Assembly: GCA_049340005.1 (NCBI GenBank)
Contig: JBMPIY010000012.1
DNA: 64,000 nt
Direction: 5' to 3' (one strand)
DNA from: CAXBDP01 sp963974465
Lineage (GTDB): Bacteria; Bacteroidota; Bacteroidia; Cytophagales; Cyclobacteriaceae
Numbering within the stretch: position 1 is the first letter of the stretch; each line of letters opens with the position of its first letter. Below are positions 1 through 7,827 of the stretch, in pieces. The notes beneath the pieces are model-generated. The model did no database searches, had not been told where the DNA came from, and was given only the letters and a program-made list of their open reading frames with translations. The translations under genes and the position numbers were made by a program.

Positions 1-632
1 ACGTTCCTGAAATATTGTTTCAGGAAGTCCATCAGTCTTTTTTCATCTTGAAATTCTTCTTCTTCATTCGGCACTTTACCAATTAAAGACACCTCTGCAT
101 TTCTCAAACTTTGAGTCAAAGTACTTTTAAGAGATTTCACAGCTTTTACCACTTTTTCTTCTGAATCTTTCAGAATAATAATTTCATGGAAATCCTTAAA
201 ATTGGAAGGAATAACTAATAGAGGACATTGAGCCTTTTCGAAAATACCGCGCAAAGATTGGAAGCGATCTTTCTCCAATAAGTAATCAGCGAAGGTCCTT
301 GAATCTATAATCAGGAGGTCGGCAAATGCTGTTTCCTTTACAATTTCCTTAGTATTAAGGCATTCGCCAAAGCAAATCTTGGAGGCCATGCCTTCATTTA
401 ATAAATCGTTCTGAAATGAATTACCCAAAGTCAACGTTTTCTCCTCAGCTTCGGATAATGCAGGATGAGAAGAAATGATAGATTCGTTTTGACTTATAGT
501 TGAGTTTTCGAACTGATTGATTAACAAACCAATATATAAATGCTCACGTCCTTCCTTAATTCCATTTACTGCCAAGTGAAGCACATTAGCTGACATTTCT
601 TGATTATCAACAATAATTAAAACCCGACCCAT
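1..632 (-). CDS. Universal stress protein family protein (partial, C-terminus outside window)
   Basis: Reading the minus strand from the ATG at 632 gives an open frame to the window edge, starting MGRVLIIVDNQEMSANVLHL and still open after about 209 codons. The beta-alpha-beta opening with an early Asp (IIVDN) and the hydrophobic strand ending in LLVIPSNF resemble UspA domains, but the first-strand motif is weaker than in the neighbouring Usp and I did not find the G-x2-G-x9-G nucleotide motif in the visible part. It lies only 4 bases downstream of the next usp gene and is surely in the same operon, so its expression should follow the FNR-like boxes in front of that gene. The 3' end is cut by the window. 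Confidence 0.75.
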   Translation of the reverse strand, partial: MGRVLIIVDNQEMSANVLHLAVNGIKEGREHLYIGLLINQFENSTISQNESIISSHPALSEAEEKTLTLGNSFQNDLLNEGMASKICFGECLNTKEIVKETAFADLLIIDSRTFADYLLEKDRFQSLRGIFEKAQCPLLVIPSNFKDFHEIIILKDSEEKVVKAVKSLKSTLTQSLRNAEVSLIGKVPNEEEEFQDEKRLMDFLKQYFRN

Positions 633-636
633 ACTT

Positions 637-1494
637 TTAGGATTTTGATTTTTTGATTGGGAAAGTCCAAACTGGTAGATTTACATGATTAATTACATCT
701 TCGGCGATACTTCCAGTGAGCAAATGAAGAAGTCCTTTTCGCCCGGCGGTGCCCATTAGTATCATATCCATATTATTATCCATAGCAAAATTTCGGATTC
801 CTTCTTCTTCGAGATAGTCATTGTAAATATGGATTGCTGCAGGAGCTTTATTAAGATTAGCTGCAAAATCCTCCATTCTCTTCCTGGCTTCTCTACTTGG
901 CTTGAAGCTATTTGGCGTGTTCACATTTAATAAATGGATTTTTGCTCTGCATAGTCTAGACAGCACATCTAACTGATGGACAAGCGTTGATTGATCTCCT
1001 TCGAAATTACTTGCAACCACAATGTTTTTCATCTGAGATAAGTGAGTTGCATCTTTTATTGTAACAACCGGACAATCGCTGTAACGTACTACCTTTTCAG
1101 CATTTGATCCAATTACAATTTCGTCAATCCCGTCCGCTCCTTTTGTACCCATTACTACCAAGTCGGCATTTTTGGAGGAAATAAGTCTGGATATATGAGT
1201 ATATGGATTACCTACTACTACCTCAGCACTTAGCTTATTTTTTCTAAAATGAGGGTCTTTATCAAATTTGCCTAGCATCGCTTTAGCAGATTCAATTCTT
1301 TTCCTCATATACTGATTGTTGTAATATTCATCATTAATTACCTCACCCATGGTATTGAAAGAGTGAGCAACAGGAGCTTCAATTACATGAAGCAGATGAA
1401 CAATACCATTCGTGCGTCTAGCAATTTGAGTAGCAAAGTGGAGGGCAAAATTTGCTTGGTTCGAAAAATCTGTGGGAACTACTATATTGTACAT
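637..1494 (-). CDS. Tandem-domain universal stress protein (UspA family)
   Basis: A 285-aa cytoplasmic protein made of two Usp domains, about residues 1-147 and 155-280. Each has the ATP-binding pattern G-x2-G-x9-G-[S/T]: G116/G119/G129-S and G248/G251/G261-S. This suggests nucleotide binding in both halves. It is first in a two-gene operon with the partial Usp gene downstream. The 151-bp gap upstream holds two TGATnnnnATCA boxes and then the end of a CRP/FNR gene, so control by that regulator under low oxygen or stress is likely. Usp proteins act in stress survival; the exact role of this one cannot be read from sequence. Confidence 0.9.
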   Translation of the reverse strand: MYNIVVPTDFSNQANFALHFATQIARRTNGIVHLLHVIEAPVAHSFNTMGEVINDEYYNNQYMRKRIESAKAMLGKFDKDPHFRKNKLSAEVVVGNPYTHISRLISSKNADLVVMGTKGADGIDEIVIGSNAEKVVRYSDCPVVTIKDATHLSQMKNIVVASNFEGDQSTLVHQLDVLSRLCRAKIHLLNVNTPNSFKPSREARKRMEDFAANLNKAPAAIHIYNDYLEEEGIRNFAMDNNMDMILMGTAGRKGLLHLLTGSIAEDVINHVNLPVWTFPIKKSKS

Positions 1495-1587
1495 AACCTG
1501 TTAGTTGAAATTAATAATCAATTTTGGCAAGATGTCTAAGTGGATTAACATCATTACAAATTTGACCCTAATTTCTATAATAGGTTA

Positions 1588-1599
1588 TGATGGCAATCA
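1588..1599. promoter_or_regulatory. FNR-like box 1 (TGAT-GGCA-ATCA)
   Basis: Matches the FNR/CRP-family core TGAT-N4-ATCA. Its centre (1593.5) lies about 43 bases upstream of the start inferred from a CAAATTTG -7-like box at 1557-1564 read leftwards. That is the classical position for activation by this family. Target: the usp operon starting at 1494. Confidence 0.6.
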
Positions 1600-1609
1600 A
1601 CGGATTATA

Positions 1610-1621
1610 TGATTATAATCA
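1610..1621. promoter_or_regulatory. FNR-like box 2 (perfect palindrome TGATTATAATCA)
   Basis: A perfect 12-bp palindrome with the TGAT-N4-ATCA core, centred exactly 22 bp (two helical turns) from box 1. It lies between the usp operon and the CRP/FNR gene, so it could also affect read-through from the regulator gene. Confidence 0.6.
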
Positions 1622-1645
1622 GGAAATGCATCTGATTATATATTG

Positions 1646-2365
1646 TTATTTATAGAAATCTGCTTCGCGTACAAGTCCTTTTGCGTCAAGCACTCTAATT
1701 TTCTTTCCTTCAAAAGCTATTAGGCTACTGCTTTTGAAATCGGATAAAAGTCTGATTACTGTCTCAGTTGCTGTACCTACTATATTAGCAATATCCTCCC
1801 TTGAGAGGGCAATGTCAATAAGCATACTTTCTTCGCCTTCTACACCATAGGTTTCTTTTAGCATTATCAATGTGGTAGCTAATCTTTCTCTTACTGATTT
1901 TTGAGCTAACATTGCCATTTGCTCTTCCATTACTCCTAATTCATGGCAAATGCTTTTTGTTAGGCTGCTAAAAAAGGCTGGATTAGTTCGGAGTAATTCC
2001 AAGAAGTTGTTTTTAGGTATAAAACAAATTGCAGCATCTTCTAAAACTGTAGCTGAGGCACTATAAAATTCCTCTCCAAGCAAAGCTCTGTAGCCCAAAA
2101 AATCACCAGAGCTGGAAAGTCTCACAATTTGTTCCCTCCCCTGAGAGCCCATTTTATAGACTTTTACTTTACCACTATTAATGCAGAACAGTCCCATGGG
2201 TCTGGTACCTTCGTAAAAAAGGGTCTGACCTTTTTTATACGTCACGCATGATTTGCCATCACTTAATGCATCTAAATCTTCTCCACACAAGTTTCCAAAC
2301 AAGGAATCTTTACGACTGCCACAAGTTGCACAAGCAATATTTATTGATGATTTTTTCGTAGCCAT
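1646..2365 (-). CDS. CRP/FNR family transcriptional regulator with FNR-like cysteines
   Basis: A 239-aa regulator with an N-terminal cyclic-nucleotide-binding-type beta barrel (about 35-150) and a C-terminal winged helix (about 160-235). The recognition helix TATETVIRLLSDF resembles the E-xx-(S)R helix of FNR. The N-terminus holds C12-x2-C15, then C27 and C40, and a central C114; E. coli FNR uses three N-terminal and one central Cys for an oxygen-sensitive 4Fe-4S cluster. The spacing is not identical, so cluster binding is inference. FNR-type boxes lie directly downstream in front of the usp operon, and a third precedes hemN at 36775. A CRP-like or redox-sensing role without a cluster is the alternative. 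Confidence 0.85.
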   Translation of the reverse strand: MATKKSSINIACATCGSRKDSLFGNLCGEDLDALSDGKSCVTYKKGQTLFYEGTRPMGLFCINSGKVKVYKMGSQGREQIVRLSSSGDFLGYRALLGEEFYSASATVLEDAAICFIPKNNFLELLRTNPAFFSSLTKSICHELGVMEEQMAMLAQKSVRERLATTLIMLKETYGVEGEESMLIDIALSREDIANIVGTATETVIRLLSDFKSSSLIAFEGKKIRVLDAKGLVREADFYK

Positions 2366-2473
2366 TTTTTAGTGTTTTGTAAATTGGACTTTTAGAAAGC
2401 CTTAATAATCGTATAAAAGTTTATTTACTCTTTTAGTTCATATACCTCCCAAATACGACCTTAATTTATAAAA

Positions 2474-3370
2474 TTATACATCTGATAGCAAGCCAAACCC
2501 GAATAGAATTACAAAAATTAAAGTACTAATAGCTAGCTGCTTAAGATACGGATCTAATCTATCTGCTGCTTTATAATTTTTAACTGCTTTAATATTCCGT
2601 AAGAATAATGGAACCACCAAAATAAATAAGAACTGAAAGATAGATTCATAATTAATTATCATGAATATAATGGCACTTATAGTTCCTAAAAATATTAATA
2701 TAACATGATAGTTTACTGCGGCTTCTCTTCCAATTCTTACTGGGATTGACCTTTTTCCAGCTTTCACATCCGACTCAATATCTCGGATATTATTGAGATT
2801 GAGAACTGCAGTTGAAAAAAACCCACATGAGATGGCGGGTAAAATATTTGCAGGATTGAGCTCTTCCGTAAATAAATAATCGCTACCTAACACACCCAAT
2901 AACCCGAAAAACAAAAAAACAGAAATATCTCCCAAGCCAATGTAGCCGTAAGGATTCTTCCCAGCTGTATAGGTTATGGCAGCATAAATTGCGGCAACTC
3001 CAAACCCTAAGAAAATATAAAAGCCTACCTGCTGAAAACCAACTGAATAATAAAGCAGCATTATCCCGGAAACGAAAGACAAAATGGAGAATAGGATAAT
3101 GGCATTCTTCATTACTTTCGCACTTATCTCACCTGATTGCACCAATCTACGTGGACCAGTTCTTTCATTGCTATCCGCACCATTTACAAAATCGCCATAA
3201 TCGTTGGCAAAATTAGAAAGTACTTGCAGCAATATCGTAGTGAGTACTAAAAAGGAAAATATTATCCAATCAAAAAAGCCATCATATTTTGCCAAAATTG
3301 CACCCATACCTACGCAAGCCAAAGCAAGCGGGAGGGTACGTAATCTGGCTGCTTGTATCCATTTTTTCAT
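2474..3370 (-). CDS. menA: 1,4-dihydroxy-2-naphthoate polyprenyltransferase
   Basis: A 298-aa polytopic UbiA-superfamily membrane protein that attaches the isoprenoid tail to 1,4-dihydroxy-2-naphthoate in menaquinone synthesis. It shows the two Asp-rich motifs of the family: NFANDYGDFVNGAD near the first third and DIESDVKAGKRSIPVRIG in the second half, which bind the prenyl diphosphate through magnesium. About eight hydrophobic segments are visible. I chose the ATG at 3370 (MKKWIQAARLRTLPLAL), not the longer frame from 3388, because a TATCTTTG -7 box sits at 3378-3385 within that longer frame. Menaquinone fits the single-cytochrome succinate dehydrogenase encoded at 41226-44684. Confidence 0.92.
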   Translation of the reverse strand: MKKWIQAARLRTLPLALACVGMGAILAKYDGFFDWIIFSFLVLTTILLQVLSNFANDYGDFVNGADSNERTGPRRLVQSGEISAKVMKNAIILFSILSFVSGIMLLYYSVGFQQVGFYIFLGFGVAAIYAAITYTAGKNPYGYIGLGDISVFLFFGLLGVLGSDYLFTEELNPANILPAISCGFFSTAVLNLNNIRDIESDVKAGKRSIPVRIGREAAVNYHVILIFLGTISAIIFMIINYESIFQFLFILVVPLFLRNIKAVKNYKAADRLDPYLKQLAISTLIFVILFGFGLLSDV

Positions 3371-3377
3371 ATCAGTG

Positions 3378-3385
3378 CAAAGATA
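3378..3385 (-). promoter_or_regulatory. TATCTTTG -7 box of menA
   Basis: A full match to the Bacteroidota TAnnTTTG -7 element, ending 8 bases from the menA ATG. It predicts a leader of only a few bases and decides the start codon. I see no clear TTTG -33 element at the right distance. Confidence 0.55.
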
Positions 3386-3441
3386 CATTCACAATAGATT
3401 TTATTTCCTACATTGTATTTAAGAATTAAACCACCCGACAC

Positions 3442-4239
3442 ATGAGTACTCAGAATTCAAAAAATAGACTCTTCATACATATCTTATGTATCCTAGGATT
3501 TATCGGAATGGTTACTGTAAATGCTTTAGCTAATGCCCTTCCAATAAATGGCTACACTACAGGAGAATTGTCTGCTTTCTATCCCAACCTGTTTGTGCCA
3601 TCAGGAATTACTTTTTCTATCTGGGGACTAATCTACTTGAGCTTAATTGCATATTTAATTTACCAAAGCACTGTACTTCGCAAAGCAGATGGTGTATTTA
3701 TCGAAAAAATGGGATTTCTATTCTTTCTAACCTGCTTGGCGAATTCGGCTTGGATTTTTGCATGGCATTATCAAATTACTTTACTCTCCTTGGCTATAAT
3801 GCTTATTTTACTCTTATTATTAATTAAAATCACTATAGCAATAAATGTAGGCATTCCACAAGGCAATCCCAGCAAAAAATGGTTTCTGCATATTCCATTT
3901 AGCATGTATTTAGGCTGGATCTCCATTGCTACTATTGCAAATGTCACTGCCGTTTTGGTAGATCTAGAGTGGAATGGAGCAGGTATCTCAGAAGCACTTT
4001 GGGCGAAAATTCTTATTGTGATTGGCGCTGCATTAGCTTTAATAATGCTTCAACTAAGAAAAGATATTATCTACAGTTTGGTTGTAATTTGGGCATTTGC
4101 AGGCATTATCATCAAAAGAACTGCGGGAGGAGAAATGCTGCTCGAAAACATATCACTAATTGCTGTGATATCAATCGCTGTAATTTTGGTAGATATTTTA
4201 AGAAAATGGAATAGAATTGGGAAAATCTATTTTTCATGA
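3442..4239 (+). CDS. Tryptophan-rich sensory protein (TspO/MBR-like) membrane protein
   Basis: A 265-aa integral membrane protein with about seven hydrophobic helices. The segment PNLFVPSGITFSIWGLIYLS and a Trp- and Asn-rich second helix pair (ANSAWIFAWHYQ) resemble the TspO/MBR family, whose classical members are about 160 aa; this belongs to a longer group. TspO proteins bind porphyrins and other ligands in membranes; the role of the longer type is not known to me. It diverges from menA with about 70 bp between the start codons. No cofactor residues can be assigned. Confidence 0.6.
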   Translation: MSTQNSKNRLFIHILCILGFIGMVTVNALANALPINGYTTGELSAFYPNLFVPSGITFSIWGLIYLSLIAYLIYQSTVLRKADGVFIEKMGFLFFLTCLANSAWIFAWHYQITLLSLAIMLILLLLLIKITIAINVGIPQGNPSKKWFLHIPFSMYLGWISIATIANVTAVLVDLEWNGAGISEALWAKILIVIGAALALIMLQLRKDIIYSLVVIWAFAGIIIKRTAGGEMLLENISLIAVISIAVILVDILRKWNRIGKIYFS

Positions 4240-4275
4240 ATTACCTAATTATTTCCTTTTTCAGATTTGCAAAAA

Positions 4276-4863
4276 TCAGCTTGTAATGTCCTTGATTATT
4301 TTCTGATCTGTAGGATTTACTGAAGAAGGATAAAATTTGACTAAATCGCCATCTTCATTAATAAGGTATTTACAGAAGTTCCAAGTTGGTTCTTGATCAT
4401 TCCAACCATTCTGTGACTTGTCGGACAACCACCTGTAAAGCGGGTGTTGATCAACTCCTTTAACAGAAACCTTCTCGAACATACGGAACGAAACTCCATA
4501 ATTTGTTTCGCAAAACTCTATAATTTCCTCATTGCTTCCAGGCTCTTGCCCACCAAAATTATTTGCTGGAAATCCGAGAACCACTACCTTATCGCCATAA
4601 TCCTTATGCAGCTTTTGCAAATCTGCATATTGGGGAGTATAGCCACATTTTGAGGCAACATTTACGATTAAAACCTTTTTTCCTTCAAATTCAGTAAAGT
4701 CTATTTCTTCACCATTAATTGATCGCATTTTGAAATCATAAAAAGAAGTCATTGGCTTTATATTGTCTTCGTTTTCAATCACTTTAGAAGTTAGCATTGG
4801 TCGAGCTACTAATATTGCAACCGCAAGCAATACTCCTGTAGATAATAATAGCACCTTTTTCAT
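4276..4863 (-). CDS. Glutathione peroxidase-family thiol peroxidase, membrane-anchored or exported
   Basis: A 195-aa protein with an N-terminal hydrophobic segment (4-20), then a GPx/thioredoxin fold. The catalytic tetrad is visible: C73 (VASKCGYTPQY, Cys in place of Sec), Q106 (GGQEPGS), W161 and N162 (TWNF). C118 lies in the helix where thioredoxin-dependent GPx enzymes carry the resolving Cys. It therefore probably reduces hydrogen peroxide or lipid hydroperoxides with thioredoxin-like reductants, outside the inner membrane. It stands alone, upstream of menA's divergent partner and downstream of argS; no shared operon is evident. Confidence 0.88.
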   Translation of the reverse strand: MKKVLLLSTGVLLAVAILVARPMLTSKVIENEDNIKPMTSFYDFKMRSINGEEIDFTEFEGKKVLIVNVASKCGYTPQYADLQKLHKDYGDKVVVLGFPANNFGGQEPGSNEEIIEFCETNYGVSFRMFEKVSVKGVDQHPLYRWLSDKSQNGWNDQEPTWNFCKYLINEDGDLVKFYPSSVNPTDQKIIKDITS

Positions 4864-4956
4864 AATTCCATGTTTTTGGTTTGTGCAAAATACGAAGAAT
4901 GCACTTCATAATATCTTCAATATAAGGAATCAAGCCCGCTTTATCAAAACAAAGAC

Positions 4957-6747
4957 CTACATACGTTCAGGTACCTCAACACCAAGTAACAACATAGCGT
5001 TCTCTATTGTTTTGGCTACTTGTTGTGACAAAGCAACTCTCATAGCCATTACCGCATTATCCTCTTCTTTAAAGATGGAATGTACGGTGTAAAAGCGATT
5101 ATATTCCTTCGCCAAATCATAAGCATATTGAGCAATCACAGCAGGATCCATATTATCACCCGCGAGAGCAATTTTGCTTGGATAGTCCGAAATCACTTTA
5201 ATTAAGTCAATTTCTTCTGCTGCTAAATGTTGTTGATTTGTTACTACTTCAGCATTTGTTTCTATTCCTAATTGCTTAGCTCTTCTAAGAATTGATGAAA
5301 TCCTTGCAAAGGTATATTGAATAAACGGTGCTGTAAATCCTTGAAATTCAACAGATTCCTGAGGGTTAAATAGTATTCTTTTCTTAGGATCTACTCGTAA
5401 TAAATAGAACTTGAGAGCTCCCAAGCCTAACTTTCTATAAAGCTCTTTTGCTTCAGTTTCATCAAAACCTTCCACTTTGCCAAGTTCTTGAGTGTGCTGC
5501 TCGGCAGTATCAAGCATCTCTTGCATTAGATCATCGGCATCCACCACTGTTCCCTCCCGCGATTTCATTTTACCCGATGGCAAATCTACCATCCCATACG
5601 ACAAATGGTACAATCCATCAGCATAGCTTCTTCCCAATTTTTTCAGAATGGAAAACAAAACTTTAAAATGATAATCTTGCTCATTACCAACTACATATAC
5701 AGATTTATCAAACTTAAAATCTCCATATTTCAGATCAGCTGTACCCATATCTTGAGTGATATAAACTGAAGTACCATCTGCTCGAAGAACTAATTTCTCA
5801 TCCATTCCCTCGTCTGTCAGATCCACCCAGACCGAGCCATCATCCTTCTTAAAAAAGACTCCTTTTTCTAGCCCTTCTTCAACAATATCTTTTCCCAATA
5901 AATATGTTTCCGATTCGTAATAATACTTATCAAAATGAATTCCCATGGTTTCATAACTCTGATTGAAGCCATCGTAAACCCAGCCATTCATTTGCTTCCA
6001 GAGAGCGATTACTTCTGGGTCGTTTGCCTCCCATTTTTGTAGCATTGCCTGAGCCTCGAGTAAAATTGGCGCTTTCTTTTTAGCTTGCTCTGCTTCCATG
6101 CCTCCAGCTACCAATTCCTCAATCTCCTTTTTATACTCTTGATCAAATTTCACATAATATTTACCCGCTAGGTGATCTCCCTTTAGTCGGCTTGATTCCG
6201 GTGTCTCGCCATTTCCATAGCGGAGATAAGCAAGCATGGATTTACAAATATGTATACCACGGTCATTCACAAGATTACTCATGCTTACATCATAACCATT
6301 GGCTCTCAAAATTTGAGAAATACTATGACCTAAAAAATTATTACGTAAATGGCCTAAATGCAGCGGCTTATTGGTATTAGGAGATGAAAACTCAACTAGC
6401 ACCTTTTTATTGGTGGGAGGATGAATACCAAAATTAGGCGTGTCCAGAATTTCCGCAAACAGATTGAGCCAAACAATATCGCTTAATTCTATATTGAGAA
6501 AGCCCTTTACCACATTGAAGCTCTTAACTTCGGATTTATGTTGCAAAAGGTATTCTCCTAAAATGCGTCCTGTTTCCTCAGGATTTTTCTTAGACAGTCT
6601 AACGTATGGAAAAGTCACAAAAGTATGGCTCCCAACGAACTCCTTACGAGTTTCTTGAAGTCCAATTTCAGATATATCTAGTTCTGTATCAAAGGTTGCT
6701 TTGAATGCTTCGGAAAGACTTTTTTTTAGTAAAGAATCTATATTCAT
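4957..6747 (-). CDS. argS: Arginyl-tRNA synthetase
   Basis: A 596-aa class I synthetase that charges tRNA-Arg. The N-terminal additional domain (1-115) is followed by the catalytic core with the HIGH-type motif HLGH at 130-133 (NTNKPLHLGHLRNNF). The KMSKS region reads GKMKSREGTVVDADDLM, and a DALR-type anticodon-binding domain closes the protein (about 475-596). The length is normal for bacterial ArgRS. One copy of the GCGGGAGG octamer (5553-5560) lies in this gene on the coding strand. The arginase gene is upstream on the same strand, 64 bp away. Confidence 0.97.
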   Translation of the reverse strand: MNIDSLLKKSLSEAFKATFDTELDISEIGLQETRKEFVGSHTFVTFPYVRLSKKNPEETGRILGEYLLQHKSEVKSFNVVKGFLNIELSDIVWLNLFAEILDTPNFGIHPPTNKKVLVEFSSPNTNKPLHLGHLRNNFLGHSISQILRANGYDVSMSNLVNDRGIHICKSMLAYLRYGNGETPESSRLKGDHLAGKYYVKFDQEYKKEIEELVAGGMEAEQAKKKAPILLEAQAMLQKWEANDPEVIALWKQMNGWVYDGFNQSYETMGIHFDKYYYESETYLLGKDIVEEGLEKGVFFKKDDGSVWVDLTDEGMDEKLVLRADGTSVYITQDMGTADLKYGDFKFDKSVYVVGNEQDYHFKVLFSILKKLGRSYADGLYHLSYGMVDLPSGKMKSREGTVVDADDLMQEMLDTAEQHTQELGKVEGFDETEAKELYRKLGLGALKFYLLRVDPKKRILFNPQESVEFQGFTAPFIQYTFARISSILRRAKQLGIETNAEVVTNQQHLAAEEIDLIKVISDYPSKIALAGDNMDPAVIAQYAYDLAKEYNRFYTVHSIFKEEDNAVMAMRVALSQQVAKTIENAMLLLGVEVPERM

Positions 6748-6811
6748 CAGATTAATTTTAACAGGTCAAATGCTTCATTTATAAAAGCTTAAAAAAATCA
6801 CTTTAATTACT

Positions 6812-7762
6812 CTAGAAATTGCTTACTAGTGATTTGGTGGTTTCTTCCAATATATCAAAGGCTGCTTCGGCAGTTACGTTTTCATGATCGAAAGTAGGGT
6901 TCACTTCTACTATTTCCCAACAGCAAACGCGCTTGTCTTTTATCAACTCTTTATTCATCTCTAATGCTTGGTCAATGCTCAAACCATTTTCAACTGGAGT
7001 GCCTGTCCCAGATGAAATATTTGAATCTAGGCTATCTACATCAAATGAAATATAAATTTGTTCGCAATCTTTTAAGGATTCGAGAGCTTCTTTACAAACC
7101 GTTGAAATCCCTCTATTATTGATATCACGGATGGTAAAGTTTGGAATATTGTATTTTTCAATCAGAAAATCTTCTGGAGCCTCGGTAGATCTTACGCTCA
7201 TGAAAACAATATCAGTAGGACTAATTTTCGGCCCTGAAATTCCAATCTCCTTTATATTTTCCCAAAGCTGTTTAGTATTTTCATCGATGTCATTCACTTG
7301 ACATTCTAGGTTATCCAAGCCGCAAACTATAGCAAGTGGCATACCGTGCATATTGCCAGATGGTGTGGTATATGGCGAATGCATATCTGCATGTGCATCA
7401 ATCCAGATCACGCCTAGTCTTTTATCTGGAGCAGCAGCTTTCAATCCGCAAATTGTACCAGCTGCAGTAGAATGATCTCCAGCAAGAATAATAGGAAATT
7501 TACCTTTTTTTCTTTCTGCTTTTACGGTTTTTGAAACCCTATCTAACATTGTAAATACACCATCTATATATTTAGCAAAGGGAAATTTATTCCCTTTGTA
7601 GAGCATGTCATTTTCGTCCTTTACGCTAATTGGGTCATATTCAGCAAAGAACGTTGATTTCTTATCTAAGCTAGCAATTTTAAGGGCATCCACTCCTAAA
7701 CTCGCCCCTCTTGTGCCTGCCGCTATTTCTGACTTTACTTCTATTAATTTTATGGGTCTCAT
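6812..7762 (-). CDS. rocF: Arginase
   Basis: A 316-aa ureohydrolase that splits arginine to ornithine and urea with two manganese ions. Metal ligands are seen in GDHS (H97), DAHAD (D122, H124, D126) and SFDVD (D241, D243). The arginase-type substrate loop YTTPSGNMHGMPLA and the late EVNPTFD motif favour arginase over agmatinase or formimidoylglutamase. A CATCTTTG box (one mismatch to TAnnTTTG) ends 5 bases before the ATG, so the mRNA is probably leaderless. It is divergent from an arginine decarboxylase gene with only 65 bp between start codons, so two competing arginine-consuming enzymes share one control region. Confidence 0.88.
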   Translation of the reverse strand: MRPIKLIEVKSEIAAGTRGASLGVDALKIASLDKKSTFFAEYDPISVKDENDMLYKGNKFPFAKYIDGVFTMLDRVSKTVKAERKKGKFPIILAGDHSTAAGTICGLKAAAPDKRLGVIWIDAHADMHSPYTTPSGNMHGMPLAIVCGLDNLECQVNDIDENTKQLWENIKEIGISGPKISPTDIVFMSVRSTEAPEDFLIEKYNIPNFTIRDINNRGISTVCKEALESLKDCEQIYISFDVDSLDSNISSGTGTPVENGLSIDQALEMNKELIKDKRVCCWEIVEVNPTFDHENVTAEAAFDILEETTKSLVSNF

Positions 7763-7827
7763 TTTGCAAAGATGTTAAAAATTGGCCATTATTGCAGTCT
7801 TTTTCAATTTTGGAATATACGTAAAGG

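Noticed and set aside
3204..3422. 72-codon plus-strand ORF over the menA start
   Set aside because: It overlaps the menA coding sequence and promoter, and the protein is not family-like.
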